DNA from: UBA7330 sp965243485
GTDB taxonomy: Bacteria; Bacteroidota; Bacteroidia; Cytophagales; Cyclobacteriaceae
Length of the DNA stretch: 64,000 nt
NCBI GenBank assembly: GCA_965243485.1
Contig: CBDEVP010000001.1
Location: 4,402,001-4,466,000, forward strand
Direction: 5' to 3'
Positions 9,187 to 18,422 of the stretch are shown piece by piece (the stretch's first letter is position 1; every line of letters begins with the position of its first letter). The position numbers and the translations under genes are program-made. The notes beneath the pieces are model-generated. The model saw only the letters and a list, made by a program, of their open reading frames with translations, was not told the DNA's origin and made no database searches.

Positions 9187-9197
9187 ATGCCTATCAA

Positions 9198-12100
9198 CTA
9201 TTTTATTGTGACTTGTGTTTTTTTGATCGACAAAGTATCTGGTAAGGTAATTGTAAATGTGCTACCCTTTTGTGGTTTTGATTCAACATTGATGGTACCA
9301 TGATGCTGAACAACGATGTCATAAGTAATGGACAAACCAAGGCCGCTACCCTCTCCCGGAACTTTGGTAGTGAAAAAAGGGTCAAAGATCTTTTGCCTGT
9401 CCTCCCGTGAAATGCCAATCCCTGTATCTGATATTGAAATTTGAATTTGTTGCTTCACTTTCCTGGCAATAATGGTAATTGTCCCATTACTTTTTATGGC
9501 CTGTATCGCATTGGTAAGTAAATTAAGAAATGCCTGATGTAACTTGCCTTTATTTCCGATAAGCATCAGCGGATTATCCGGAAATTTCTTGACCACTTCC
9601 ACATGAGACTTCAGGTTACTACTCAAAATAAACAAGCAGTTTTCAAGTACTTCTCTTACATCGAATTTTTCATCAAAGCGTTCGCTTGTTCTTGAAAATT
9701 GATTGAGACTTGACACGATTGCTGATGCTCGATTTATCCCATTTTCAATGATCTCCGTAGAAAGGGGTAATTGGTCTCTAAGTTTCTCAAGATCATTTTT
9801 GGACTTTTGAATAATATCCAACCCATTTCTGATAAACTGCAGTGGATTATTGATTTCATGGGCCACTCCCGCAGCCAACACTCCCAGAGAAGCCATTTTT
9901 TCAGATTGAATGAGGCGCTTTTGCGCTTCCTTTAGACTTGAAAGTGCTGATTCAAGTTCTTTTTTCTGACTCTCAAGCTTTAGATTTTTCTGATTTAGCT
10001 CTTCGGTTCTGGTTTTCACAATGGTGGCCAACTCTGCCCTTTTCTGTATGAGATACCTGTTTCGCCAAATGAAAAATCCCCACACCAGCGCTACCAGCCC
10101 AACACCACCAAAGATCTTTACCCAGATAATTTCATAGAATTTTGGTTCAACCATTATACTCAATGTCACCGGTGTCTCCAGCCAGATTCCATTGAGATTG
10201 GCAGCCTGTACCTTTAAGACATATTTACCCGGATCCAGATTTGTATAGGTGATTGACCTCCGATTGCCATTGTATCGCCAGCCCTCATCATATCCTTCGA
10301 GCATGTATCGATATCTTACCTTTTGAGGGCTGGAAAACTTCAATCCCGCATAGGTTAGTTCAATATCCTGCTGCGAAGCAGTAAGAATAACCTCTTCTCC
10401 CAAATTTCTTATTACCTCACCGGAAACCATGGCCTGTTGAAACACGATCTTCGGAGGATTCGGATCCAGATAATCAAGATTAATATCAATCGCAGCAACA
10501 CCTTTGATCGTAGACCACCAGGTAAGCCCATCTCCTGTTGTTACCACTCCGCCAGCTCCGTTTCCTTCCGAAATGCCGTCCTCATAGCCGAAGGGCAAAC
10601 TGTTTAGGTCTGATGCAAAACCATTCTCCAGCTCGTAAAACTGCTGCTTTCTGATCATTGACAGACCGAGATTACCCAGCATCCACAGGTTACCATTTCC
10701 ATCCTCTTTTATCCTTGAGACAATGTTTTCTGACAGGCCGTCATCTACTGTGAAATTCACAATGCGACCTGCTTCAATTTTCGACATTCCTCCACCGTAA
10801 CTACCAATCCACACTACTCCTTCGCCATCTTCATAAATACATCTGATAGCACCATCCACCAAACCTTCGTTTTTAGTGATCTTCCTGACAACACCATTAG
10901 CAAATACATTAATCCCATTGTCTGTTCCTGCCCATACCTCGCCATTGGTTAGTTCTGTAATGGTATGAATCCAATGGCCAAGTAATCCCTTTTCAACTGA
11001 ATAATGATTGATCAGACTATCATCGTACTCAATGATCCCTTTCCCTAATGTACCAATCCAGAAATGACCCCGAATGTCTTTTTGCAATGCGTTGATCCTT
11101 AAATGATAGGGCTCTTCATCCGGAAAAAAATCAGAAAGATCTGTTATGACCGAATATCCAAAATCCTTGACCATTCCCAGTGTGGTAGTAGTGCCTACAT
11201 AGAGTATTTCCTGATCAACAGGATCCTGATACAACGCATTGATACATTCCCCGGGAGGTTTGAAAATCGAAAAGGTTCCGTCTTTGTAATGCCTTAAACC
11301 GTCACAAAGTGAAGCGAACCACATTCCTCCCCTACCATCTGCTGCCATTTCATCAAAACTTTGATTCCCAACTTCATACGATGGATAGTACCTTTTTACT
11401 GAACGTTTCTTCAACATACTTACACCATATCCGTCCGTACCCACCCAAATGTCACCTTCCTTATCCTCAATGATCCTTCTGACAGACACTTCAAGTGGTT
11501 CCGATTGGAACTGAATGATTTGATTTTTTTTGCCGGCTTTATTTGCTGGGATCATCCCCAGGCCATTGTTGGAGCCAAGCCAAATGTTTTCGTGAGAATC
11601 CTCAAAAAAGGCACGTAATCCACCCAAATTCTTATCTCCATAATTCCATGTTTGAGCCGTTTTCCCATTTTTAACCATCTCCAGACGATCTTTATAGGAC
11701 AACCAGAGTTCATCCTTACTGTTGATATCGAGAATGCGAAAATCTGCATGAGTGAATTTTTGTTTCAATACAAACGTGTCATCTTTTAAGGACCCAAGTG
11801 CGATGTTTCCGGGACTTTCATATTCCATGGTAAAATGCACACCTCCTGCAGGATTTGAGAATATCTGTTTGACCATTTTTCCAGGTAGACCGTCAGAGCT
11901 ATCAAATTTCCTGAGAATGCCATCTTTGTATCTGAATATTCCATTACTGGTACCAATCCAAATGGTACTGTCAATGTCTTCGCAAAAATCCTGGACGAAT
12001 TCTGTTCCAATGGGATCCATTCCCGGTGGTCTAAAAAAATTACCGTCTTCGAAAACTGTCACTCCTCCGTTTTCATGACCGATCCATAGCACTCCGCTTC

Positions 12101-12404
12101 GTGTTTCCAGTAAAGTCTTGAGTCTGTTTGATTCTAAACCTTCCGTGTTTCCAATATGGAAGGTTTCAAAATTGATCCCGTCAAATCTTACGAGACCACC
12201 ATAAGTAGCTAGCCAGATATAACCATCATCTGTCTGTACAATGTCATTTACACTGTTTTGAGGAAGTCCGTCTTCGGTGCCCCAGTTGATGATATGGTAG
12301 TCATCCGAACTTTCCATCTCAGTCGGCTCAAGTTTACCGACCTGGCAAAAAGCCCCGTAGATGACTGTGGACATCAAAAGCATAAACTGTGAAAATCTCA
12401 TCAT
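9198..12404 (-). CDS. two-component-regulator-propeller sensor histidine kinase
   Basis: A 1068-residue membrane sensor. After a signal peptide, about 700 residues form two seven-bladed propellers made of repeats such as NDIVQTDDGYIWLATYGGLVRFDG and EDKEGDIWVGTDGYGVSML. Next is a Y_Y_Y beta domain (YRYMLEGYDEGWR...YTNLDPGKYVLKVQA), one membrane helix near 758-778, a coiled coil (about 790-835), and a HisKA/HATPase pair: phosphoacceptor H849 in HEINNPLQF, then NAIQAI, DTGIGI, FDPFFTTK, GSGLGLSI. Unlike the Bacteroides hybrid systems that sense glycans, it has no receiver or AraC domain, so a partner response regulator must lie outside the window. Ligand unknown. Confidence 0.92.
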   Translation of the reverse strand: MMRFSQFMLLMSTVIYGAFCQVGKLEPTEMESSDDYHIINWGTEDGLPQNSVNDIVQTDDGYIWLATYGGLVRFDGINFETFHIGNTEGLESNRLKTLLETRSGVLWIGHENGGVTVFEDGNFFRPPGMDPIGTEFVQDFCEDIDSTIWIGTSNGIFRYKDGILRKFDSSDGLPGKMVKQIFSNPAGGVHFTMEYESPGNIALGSLKDDTFVLKQKFTHADFRILDINSKDELWLSYKDRLEMVKNGKTAQTWNYGDKNLGGLRAFFEDSHENIWLGSNNGLGMIPANKAGKKNQIIQFQSEPLEVSVRRIIEDKEGDIWVGTDGYGVSMLKKRSVKRYYPSYEVGNQSFDEMAADGRGGMWFASLCDGLRHYKDGTFSIFKPPGECINALYQDPVDQEILYVGTTTTLGMVKDFGYSVITDLSDFFPDEEPYHLRINALQKDIRGHFWIGTLGKGIIEYDDSLINHYSVEKGLLGHWIHTITELTNGEVWAGTDNGINVFANGVVRKITKNEGLVDGAIRCIYEDGEGVVWIGSYGGGMSKIEAGRIVNFTVDDGLSENIVSRIKEDGNGNLWMLGNLGLSMIRKQQFYELENGFASDLNSLPFGYEDGISEGNGAGGVVTTGDGLTWWSTIKGVAAIDINLDYLDPNPPKIVFQQAMVSGEVIRNLGEEVILTASQQDIELTYAGLKFSSPQKVRYRYMLEGYDEGWRYNGNRRSITYTNLDPGKYVLKVQAANLNGIWLETPVTLSIMVEPKFYEIIWVKIFGGVGLVALVWGFFIWRNRYLIQKRAELATIVKTRTEELNQKNLKLESQKKELESALSSLKEAQKRLIQSEKMASLGVLAAGVAHEINNPLQFIRNGLDIIQKSKNDLEKLRDQLPLSTEIIENGINRASAIVSSLNQFSRTSERFDEKFDVREVLENCLFILSSNLKSHVEVVKKFPDNPLMLIGNKGKLHQAFLNLLTNAIQAIKSNGTITIIARKVKQQIQISISDTGIGISREDRQKIFDPFFTTKVPGEGSGLGLSITYDIVVQHHGTINVESKPQKGSTFTITLPDTLSIKKTQVTIK

Positions 12405-12463
12405 CGAGCAACTGGTCAGACAACTGACGGTTTTAAAATGCGTTTAAACCATTGAATCGTAAC

Positions 12464-14212
12464 TCAGTAATGGGTATGGTTGACTACCTTATGCTTCAAA
12501 TACAGAAGATCGGATTTTTTGTCCTTCCCTGTATCAGGCATCTTAGCTCCATATACTCCCAGCCTTTGGTAAGATAAAGTTACCACTTCTTCTGCACCAT
12601 TACCTGTGAAATCAAACATATGATAGACCGGGTCAGGAAAATAAAGTTTCCCCTCACCTTCTCTGGTTATCCTAAACTTAAACCAAAACAGCTGATCACT
12701 ACCCTCCCCATACCAGTCTCCCTTAACGAAATCAGGATTTCCATTCAGTGGTTTCCATGGCCATTTGAACAGCAATTTCCCATCATTTGAATACCAGTAA
12801 AGCTGGCTCCAAAGGTAAGGTTCCCCTGCCCTGCGATTGCCATAAGTTCTCGCACCGGCCACGACCTGTGGATTTTCGTATCCTTCCAGGAAATTTCCGA
12901 CCTCAATTTGTTGCGTATGCTCTGCAACATGCTGCCAGTGTATTTCACCGGTCATACCATCAAACATAAATACACCCGTTTCGCTGTTGGCTGTCACCAG
13001 GTCAGTTCTACTGTCACCATTGATATCTGCAAATTTGTAATTGTCCGCGTGGTCATGATTATCATCAAAAAGGTCAAACCGGTCCCATATCTTTTTCCCT
13101 TTGTGATCCAGCAACAATGCACTGACCAGGACTTCATCGATTCCATCGTTGTTGAGGTCTACAGGATAAATATAATGTCCAAGATTGTCCTTCTTTCTTT
13201 GCTCTGTATGATTCCACAGGTGTGTCAGTTCGCTGTTGTATGCATCTATGCCAATGGTGGCATCCATATCCGTCAACACAACGATCTCATTCGGTTCTCC
13301 CGTAGTGAGTTTGCCGATTGCCAATCTGAAGTTATTGTATTCATGAGGATGTGGTCTTGTGGGCCATGCTGTCTGACTGATCACTTTTCCAGTCATGCCA
13401 TCAGCAATCACCAGATATTCCTGCTCGCCTGCCATCCGCCAGTGGACCACCTCTGCTTTCCCGTCTCTATCAAAATCCCAAAGTACTCCAGGCGCCTCAA
13501 AGCCAGATCTTTCCCTGCTATAACTTTCAGGTGCTTCCCAGGACCATAATTTTTTTCCAGTGTTATCGAACACATGAGCGGAATAATCCATTTGCAATAC
13601 CAGAAAATCCACCTGCTGATCTCCATTGACATCACCAAACTTTACAGCGCTGGCAGATGGGATCTTATATTCTTTCAATAATACGACTTGTTCGTTCAGT
13701 TCGTATCTCCTGATCTCTTCGACCTTCAGTGAGGGATCTTTGCTTAGCGCAAGAACGTCAAAGGCAGCCCCTGTATTGATCCTTGTGATTTTCACGATAT
13801 TCTCTCCGGATCTTAGTTCAACAGTCCCTGCGGCATTCCATGAAGACAGGGAATCTGCTCCAAAAATTTGATCCGTTAGATCTTCGTTGATTGCTACCTT
13901 AAAGGAGCCAGAAGGTCTACCAACACTTCTTACAAACAGGTGATAGATACCAGGGTCAGAGACAGAAATGGTTGTCATCAGACTGGACCTCGAATTCAGA
14001 ACGATGGCTGTATTATTAAAAACCCAATCTGCATTTAGCTGCCTGGCACTAGCCATTTCATCTCCCTTTGGTAACTCTTGGAGGAAGTCGGAAGCCGGTA
14101 CAACGATTGTATGAGGATTTTTGGTGTTTTGATCCTCACTCGCTTCTCCCGGATCACTACACCGATAAAAAAATGCCACCAACAGACAGAGGAAAAGGAA
14201 GAATCTATTCAT
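12464..14212 (-). CDS. FG-GAP/VCBS-type propeller lipoprotein, possible polysaccharide-lyase relative
   Basis: 582 residues with an N-terminal lipoprotein-like signal (FFYRCSDPG). Residues about 60-170 form a carbohydrate-binding-like beta sandwich; the rest is a propeller with repeated calcium-type loops: GDVNGDQQVDFLV, WDFDRDGKAEVV, VDLNNDGIDEVLV, ADINGDSRTDLV, FDFTGNGAEEVV. The loop order and length recall family-11 rhamnogalacturonan lyases, but I cannot see their catalytic groove and do not assign that activity. It starts 57 bp from the divergent deacetylase-like gene and lies upstream of the propeller kinase on the same strand. Confidence 0.65.
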   Translation of the reverse strand: MNRFFLFLCLLVAFFYRCSDPGEASEDQNTKNPHTIVVPASDFLQELPKGDEMASARQLNADWVFNNTAIVLNSRSSLMTTISVSDPGIYHLFVRSVGRPSGSFKVAINEDLTDQIFGADSLSSWNAAGTVELRSGENIVKITRINTGAAFDVLALSKDPSLKVEEIRRYELNEQVVLLKEYKIPSASAVKFGDVNGDQQVDFLVLQMDYSAHVFDNTGKKLWSWEAPESYSRERSGFEAPGVLWDFDRDGKAEVVHWRMAGEQEYLVIADGMTGKVISQTAWPTRPHPHEYNNFRLAIGKLTTGEPNEIVVLTDMDATIGIDAYNSELTHLWNHTEQRKKDNLGHYIYPVDLNNDGIDEVLVSALLLDHKGKKIWDRFDLFDDNHDHADNYKFADINGDSRTDLVTANSETGVFMFDGMTGEIHWQHVAEHTQQIEVGNFLEGYENPQVVAGARTYGNRRAGEPYLWSQLYWYSNDGKLLFKWPWKPLNGNPDFVKGDWYGEGSDQLFWFKFRITREGEGKLYFPDPVYHMFDFTGNGAEEVVTLSYQRLGVYGAKMPDTGKDKKSDLLYLKHKVVNHTHY

Positions 14213-14268
14213 AAAAAAATTGGCAACTCAGTCTCTAAACATAAAATTTAATGTCAAGTTAATCTCTT

Positions 14269-15171
14269 ATGCTCAAAATCGCGTGGTCGAAAATATACAA
14301 TCATCCTTTACCGAAGGGTCATCGTTTTCCCATGGAGAAATATGATCTGCTTCCCGAACAATTACTTCACGAAGGCACTGTGAATCCCGGGAATTTCTTT
14401 TCTCCACGGAAGCTCACCGAATCTGAAATCCTTTCGGTACATACCGCAGACTACTGGCAAAAATTACAGCAAATCAACTTTTCCAAAACTGAAGAAAGAA
14501 AAAGTGGATTTCCTATTACCGCTCAACTTGTTGAACGGGAGATCACCATTAATGCGGGTACCATCCAATGTGCTGAATTCGCACTTCGATATGGGGTGGC
14601 CATGAATATTGCCTGGGGAACGCACCATGCCTACAGCGACCGGGCTGAGGGCTTTTGTCTGTTAAATGATATTGCAATCGCTGCGCAATATCTTTTGGAT
14701 AAACAAAAGGCTAAGCAGATACTGGTAGTGGATCTGGATGTTCACCAGGGCAACGGCACGGCAAAGATCTTTCAAAGTGATCCCTCCGTTTTTACATTTA
14801 GCATGCATGGTGCCCGGAATTACCCTTTACATAAAGAGCAATCAGATCTCGATATTCCTCTTGAAGATGGTACGGATGACAAAACTTACTTGGGCATTCT
14901 CGATAGAAACCTCAAAGAACTAATTGATCACATCATGCCGGATTTCATCTTTTTTCAATCGGGGGTGGATGTACTGGAAACAGACAAACTTGGCCGGTTG
15001 GCTTTGAGTATTCAGGGGTGCAAAAAGCGGGATGAACTGGTCCTGTCGATTGCGAGGAATAATCAAATACCCATCGTTGCCTCCATGGGTGGCGGATATT
15101 CAGAAAAGATCCAGCATATCATCGAGGCCCATGCAAATACCTACCGTATGGCTCAAAACATCTATTTCTGA
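14269..15171 (+). CDS. histone deacetylase/acetoin-utilisation family hydrolase
   Basis: A 300-residue class I/II HDAC-fold zinc hydrolase. Active-site pair H119-H120 in WGTHHA, zinc ligands D157 and H159 in DLDVHQGNG, and the third zinc Asp in FFQSGVDVLETD are all present, followed by the GGGYS loop. In bacteria this family removes acetyl groups from small amines or proteins; the substrate here cannot be told. The start ATG is 57 bp from the divergent FG-GAP lipoprotein, and it ends 5 bp before the convergent cupin gene. Confidence 0.88.
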   Translation: MLKIAWSKIYNHPLPKGHRFPMEKYDLLPEQLLHEGTVNPGNFFSPRKLTESEILSVHTADYWQKLQQINFSKTEERKSGFPITAQLVEREITINAGTIQCAEFALRYGVAMNIAWGTHHAYSDRAEGFCLLNDIAIAAQYLLDKQKAKQILVVDLDVHQGNGTAKIFQSDPSVFTFSMHGARNYPLHKEQSDLDIPLEDGTDDKTYLGILDRNLKELIDHIMPDFIFFQSGVDVLETDKLGRLALSIQGCKKRDELVLSIARNNQIPIVASMGGGYSEKIQHIIEAHANTYRMAQNIYF

Positions 15172-15176
15172 GAGTT

Positions 15177-15755
15177 TCAGGACCAAAGCTTCCGAAGTCC
15201 TTCTACCTTTCCCAGCAAAGGGTCTGCTGACGGAACGGGCAGAGCAGCAATGTTTTGATCCGCTTTTGGTCTTTCGCCGGAAAGTCCGCGTAATAGGTCC
15301 CAGCTCCTGCCTTCGGGATAGGCACCGACTACACCAAGATCTTCGCTGCCCAGGTTTTTGTGACCAACACCGGCAGGAATGATCACGATGTCACCAGCTT
15401 CTACCTGAACTTTCTCACCCTGCTCCCCTCCGAAATGTACAAGCGCCTTTCCGGAGTAAATGCCAAGAACTTCATGAGAAGTACTGTGGTAATGATGGAA
15501 GGAATAAATACCATTTCTCCATGAATTGGTCCAGTTATTGGTCGCAAAACGATCTTCAAGCCAGGCTGCACCTTCTCTACCCCTGTCTGAAAAAGCGTTT
15601 TTGTAAATGATCAGTGGCAATCTGTTGTTAGGTATTTTGCCATCGTCCTTAAAGAATAGCTGCTTTGAATCCGCCATATTTGTATAGGCTTCATCGGGAA
15701 GAAAAATAAATAATCCCGTTATTCCGAGGGCTGATAGAAATTTTTTACGATCCAT
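15177..15755 (-). CDS. secreted cupin-domain protein
   Basis: 192 residues. An N-terminal MDRKKFLSALGITGLFIFL segment looks like a Sec or Tat-type signal without a twin arginine. The cupin motif is clear: FHHYHSTSHEVLGIY (metal His, His, Glu) and later VEAGDIVIIPAGVGHKN (third His). No substrate can be inferred; cupins range from sugar-nucleotide enzymes to storage proteins. It ends 5 bp from the HDAC-like gene, convergent. Confidence 0.75.
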   Translation of the reverse strand: MDRKKFLSALGITGLFIFLPDEAYTNMADSKQLFFKDDGKIPNNRLPLIIYKNAFSDRGREGAAWLEDRFATNNWTNSWRNGIYSFHHYHSTSHEVLGIYSGKALVHFGGEQGEKVQVEAGDIVIIPAGVGHKNLGSEDLGVVGAYPEGRSWDLLRGLSGERPKADQNIAALPVPSADPLLGKVEGLRKLWS

Positions 15756-15849
15756 GATATGATCTGTTAAATCAATTTATTAGTTGCTCACAGGGAAGCG
15801 TGATATGTGAAAAATGATCAGTCTGGAAATATACTCACCTTGATATGGC

Positions 15850-16740
15850 TTAAGCACTCAACCAATTTCTATTCTTTAACCTCAACGCACATTGTTTTCG
15901 ATATCTATAAATGGAACAGATCCGCTCCCAGGTCCATAGCTGTTCATTCTCCCACCAGTTGTCGGGTGGTTTAGGAAACTCTCTGAGATTGCCGATCATG
16001 CGATATCCAACTCCGTTCAGCTTATAAGATGAATTCGACTCGAGCGTTAACACACGGTCGGTAGTTGCATGATGATCAACAATGATAAAGGTGTGTCCCC
16101 CATTCCATTGTTTCCTCCAGCCCTGAATCACAGTCCAGGGATGTGGATTTTGGTCCTCATCGTGTGGCTCTGCCATATCAGATTCGACCAGAGCAGTCAC
16201 CGGGGAGTAATAATCATCGGCGGAATAGATCATCATCTGTCTGTGCTTATTCATACTCCATTCAAAACCCGGCAATGAATCGTTCCAGGCTTTGACAAGT
16301 AAGGCTTCCACAAACGTGCAACAGTTATTTGTACGAGGCGGAGCCTGTGGTGCTTTAAATCCGGGTAACTCGTAGGGATATTTAGCTTCGTCGAGGTCAT
16401 ACTCAAAATCAGCAAACTGAGGAAGCAGGTCAACAACGGCTGATTCTTCTACCGCATTGGGGTCTGAAAGAAAGTCCGTCTGAGGAACTTCCGATGGCGT
16501 GACTTCTTCGATCGTCGCATACTTATTCTTTTGCCAACGTATGCAGATCCAGGTATCCTCCGCACCGAGATAAGGGACAAGAACCCTGGCATAGTCTGTA
16601 TCCTCATTCGGAAAATCCTTCCTGACTTCCTGTATCAGATATTTCCCAGCGTTTACATATCCTTGTGATTGTGATCCGGTGTCGGGATCTTCAAAGCCCT
16701 TCAACGCACTTTTAAGCACCGCATATTGTTTTGTGGCCAT
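15850..16740 (-). CDS. unknown protein with possible Cys-His (NlpC/P60-like) active site
   Basis: 296 residues, no signal peptide. An N-terminal segment (YLIQEVRKDFP...DTWICIRW) looks like an SH3-type beta domain. Around residue 135 the text NNCCTFVEALLVKAW has the Cys-then-helix pattern of papain-like NlpC/P60 or CHAP peptidases, and about 85 residues later GHTFIIVDHH supplies His on a strand, followed by VLTLESN where these enzymes carry the third polar residue. This is an inference from motif spacing only. It stands alone, divergent from the antiporter across 288 bp. Confidence 0.55.
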   Translation of the reverse strand: MATKQYAVLKSALKGFEDPDTGSQSQGYVNAGKYLIQEVRKDFPNEDTDYARVLVPYLGAEDTWICIRWQKNKYATIEEVTPSEVPQTDFLSDPNAVEESAVVDLLPQFADFEYDLDEAKYPYELPGFKAPQAPPRTNNCCTFVEALLVKAWNDSLPGFEWSMNKHRQMMIYSADDYYSPVTALVESDMAEPHDEDQNPHPWTVIQGWRKQWNGGHTFIIVDHHATTDRVLTLESNSSYKLNGVGYRMIGNLREFPKPPDNWWENEQLWTWERICSIYRYRKQCALRLKNRNWLSA

Positions 16741-17028
16741 TGAATCAGGAATTTTGTGGTTGATATATTGAAGTTAGGAAAATTCTAAAAATCCTATCTG
16801 TCAAAATTTAGCACAATCTGCCATAAAAAGCAACCGCCATACAGGTATTCATCATTTTGTTACTTTCTTTTCTCAATGAAAATATCCCCACCTCAAGGTG
16901 TTACATGAAATCAGGTAATATTTAGCATGTCCTTTATTTGATTCAGAAAAAGGAGACTCCATTCCGTATTTATACTCAATCATATTACCGAAATAACCTA
17001 TTGTCAGAGCAATGGTGATTAAATAATT
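16741..17028. other. divergent intergenic region
   Basis: 288 bp between the start of the 15850 gene and the antiporter. It is AT-rich and must hold two promoters. I see one short interrupted palindrome (CACCT-CA-AGGTG near 16888) and no clear TAnnTTTG box in good position, and no small open frame worth reporting. Confidence 0.4.
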
Positions 17029-18303
17029 TTGCCGCAAAACTTAATCGCCGTGAGTGTATTTGATGTCATTGCTTTGCTGGTCTTTCTGGCTGGCGTATTT
17101 CTATTTACAAATACTTATTTCATCAGGCTTCCGTCCTCCATTGGACTGATGTTTCTGGCACTCGGCTTATCCCTGGCCGTTCTGATTATTGGAAATATTC
17201 ATCCGGAATACCACTTGGCAGAACATGTAAAAGCGTTTGACTATACTGAAATCATGTATCGTTTTGTGTTGAGTGTGATGCTCTTTGCGGCCGCACTCAA
17301 TGTTAATTTCGCACGGCTCGGCAAACAACTATGGCCAGTGATGGTCCTCTCCTTTTTTGGTGTGATGATATCAACTGTTGTGATAGGAGTAATTGTGCAT
17401 TTTATGGTGCAAATGCTGAATATCGAACTTTCACTTATAGGCTGTTTTGTATTTGGCGCTTTGATCTCCTGTACCGATCCCATAGCCATCACCAAAAACA
17501 TCAAGCGCTATAACCTGTCTGACGCTCTTGGGACAAAAGTGGAAGGGGAAGCCTTGCTCAATGGATGCATGTCCATAGTCCTTGCATTTACACTTACAAA
17601 TATTAAAGAGGCCCAACTCCTCCAAGGGTCGCTGGAAGTTGCTGACGTTTCATGGATAGTGATCAAAGACCTTTTTGGTGGACTAATTGTCGGGAGTCTC
17701 TTCGGATGGATAGGCTATGAGTTGCTCAAATTTGTTGACAATGATGTGGTTGAAGCGGAAATGCTGATCACGATGGCCCTGGTCATGACAGGTTCTTACC
17801 TGGCCGATTCACTTGGTGTTTCATCAATGCTGGTAGCTGTGCTAAGTGGTCTGATCATTGGCAATTTCGGTAGAGACAGGAAAACCGGGGAAAGCGCTGT
17901 AGGTTCCTATGTATATAAGTTCTGGCAGCTGATGGAGGAGACAGTTTCAGCAATTCTATTTGTTCTTATCGGCTTTGAAATGCTTGTGATACCACTCAGG
18001 GCTGATTATTTCGCAGGTGGGTTTTTTGCTGTCATTATTGTGCTGTTTGCCAGGTGGTTGGCCATGTTTATCCCCATTCGAATGATGTCCTTTCTAAGAT
18101 CCTTTGACCGGGGCACAGTGAGTGTGCTTACATGGGGCGGATTAAGAGGTGGTCTACCCGTGGCTTTCACCCTGTCATTGACCAATTTTCCCGGGAAAGA
18201 GGTGCTGATCACCTTCACCTATATCGTGGTGGTTTGTTCAGTTCTGTATCAGGGTTTGACACTGGGTACGTTAATGAAGATGTACAGGATATCTGTGAGG
18301 TGA
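17029..18303 (+). CDS. CPA1-type cation/proton antiporter with altered ion site
   Basis: 424 residues with 11-13 hydrophobic segments, a NhaP/CPA1-like antiporter of the inner membrane. Start is TTG at 17029, or GTG seven codons on. The unwound-helix motif T149-D150-P151 (CTDPIAITK) and WGGLRGGLPVAF are typical. The second ion-site motif, usually EGESLxND, reads EGEALLNG here: E174, A175, N178, G179. In PaNhaP the spacing D130 to E154 is 24, exactly as D150 to E174 here, so G179 occupies the place of the conserved Asp159. The protein may use a different ion or coupling. Family certain, ion specificity open. Confidence 0.88.
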   Translation: MPQNLIAVSVFDVIALLVFLAGVFLFTNTYFIRLPSSIGLMFLALGLSLAVLIIGNIHPEYHLAEHVKAFDYTEIMYRFVLSVMLFAAALNVNFARLGKQLWPVMVLSFFGVMISTVVIGVIVHFMVQMLNIELSLIGCFVFGALISCTDPIAITKNIKRYNLSDALGTKVEGEALLNGCMSIVLAFTLTNIKEAQLLQGSLEVADVSWIVIKDLFGGLIVGSLFGWIGYELLKFVDNDVVEAEMLITMALVMTGSYLADSLGVSSMLVAVLSGLIIGNFGRDRKTGESAVGSYVYKFWQLMEETVSAILFVLIGFEMLVIPLRADYFAGGFFAVIIVLFARWLAMFIPIRMMSFLRSFDRGTVSVLTWGGLRGGLPVAFTLSLTNFPGKEVLITFTYIVVVCSVLYQGLTLGTLMKMYRISVR

Positions 18304-18422
18304 ATCCATACTTCATCTGTCATTAAAGAGGCATTATTTCGGTCTTTTCGTTCTCTTCACAGATATCTTCTTGGCGATTCAACCCGTTCAGCCGAAAAAG
18401 CAGATAATTCAAGGGAATTGGC

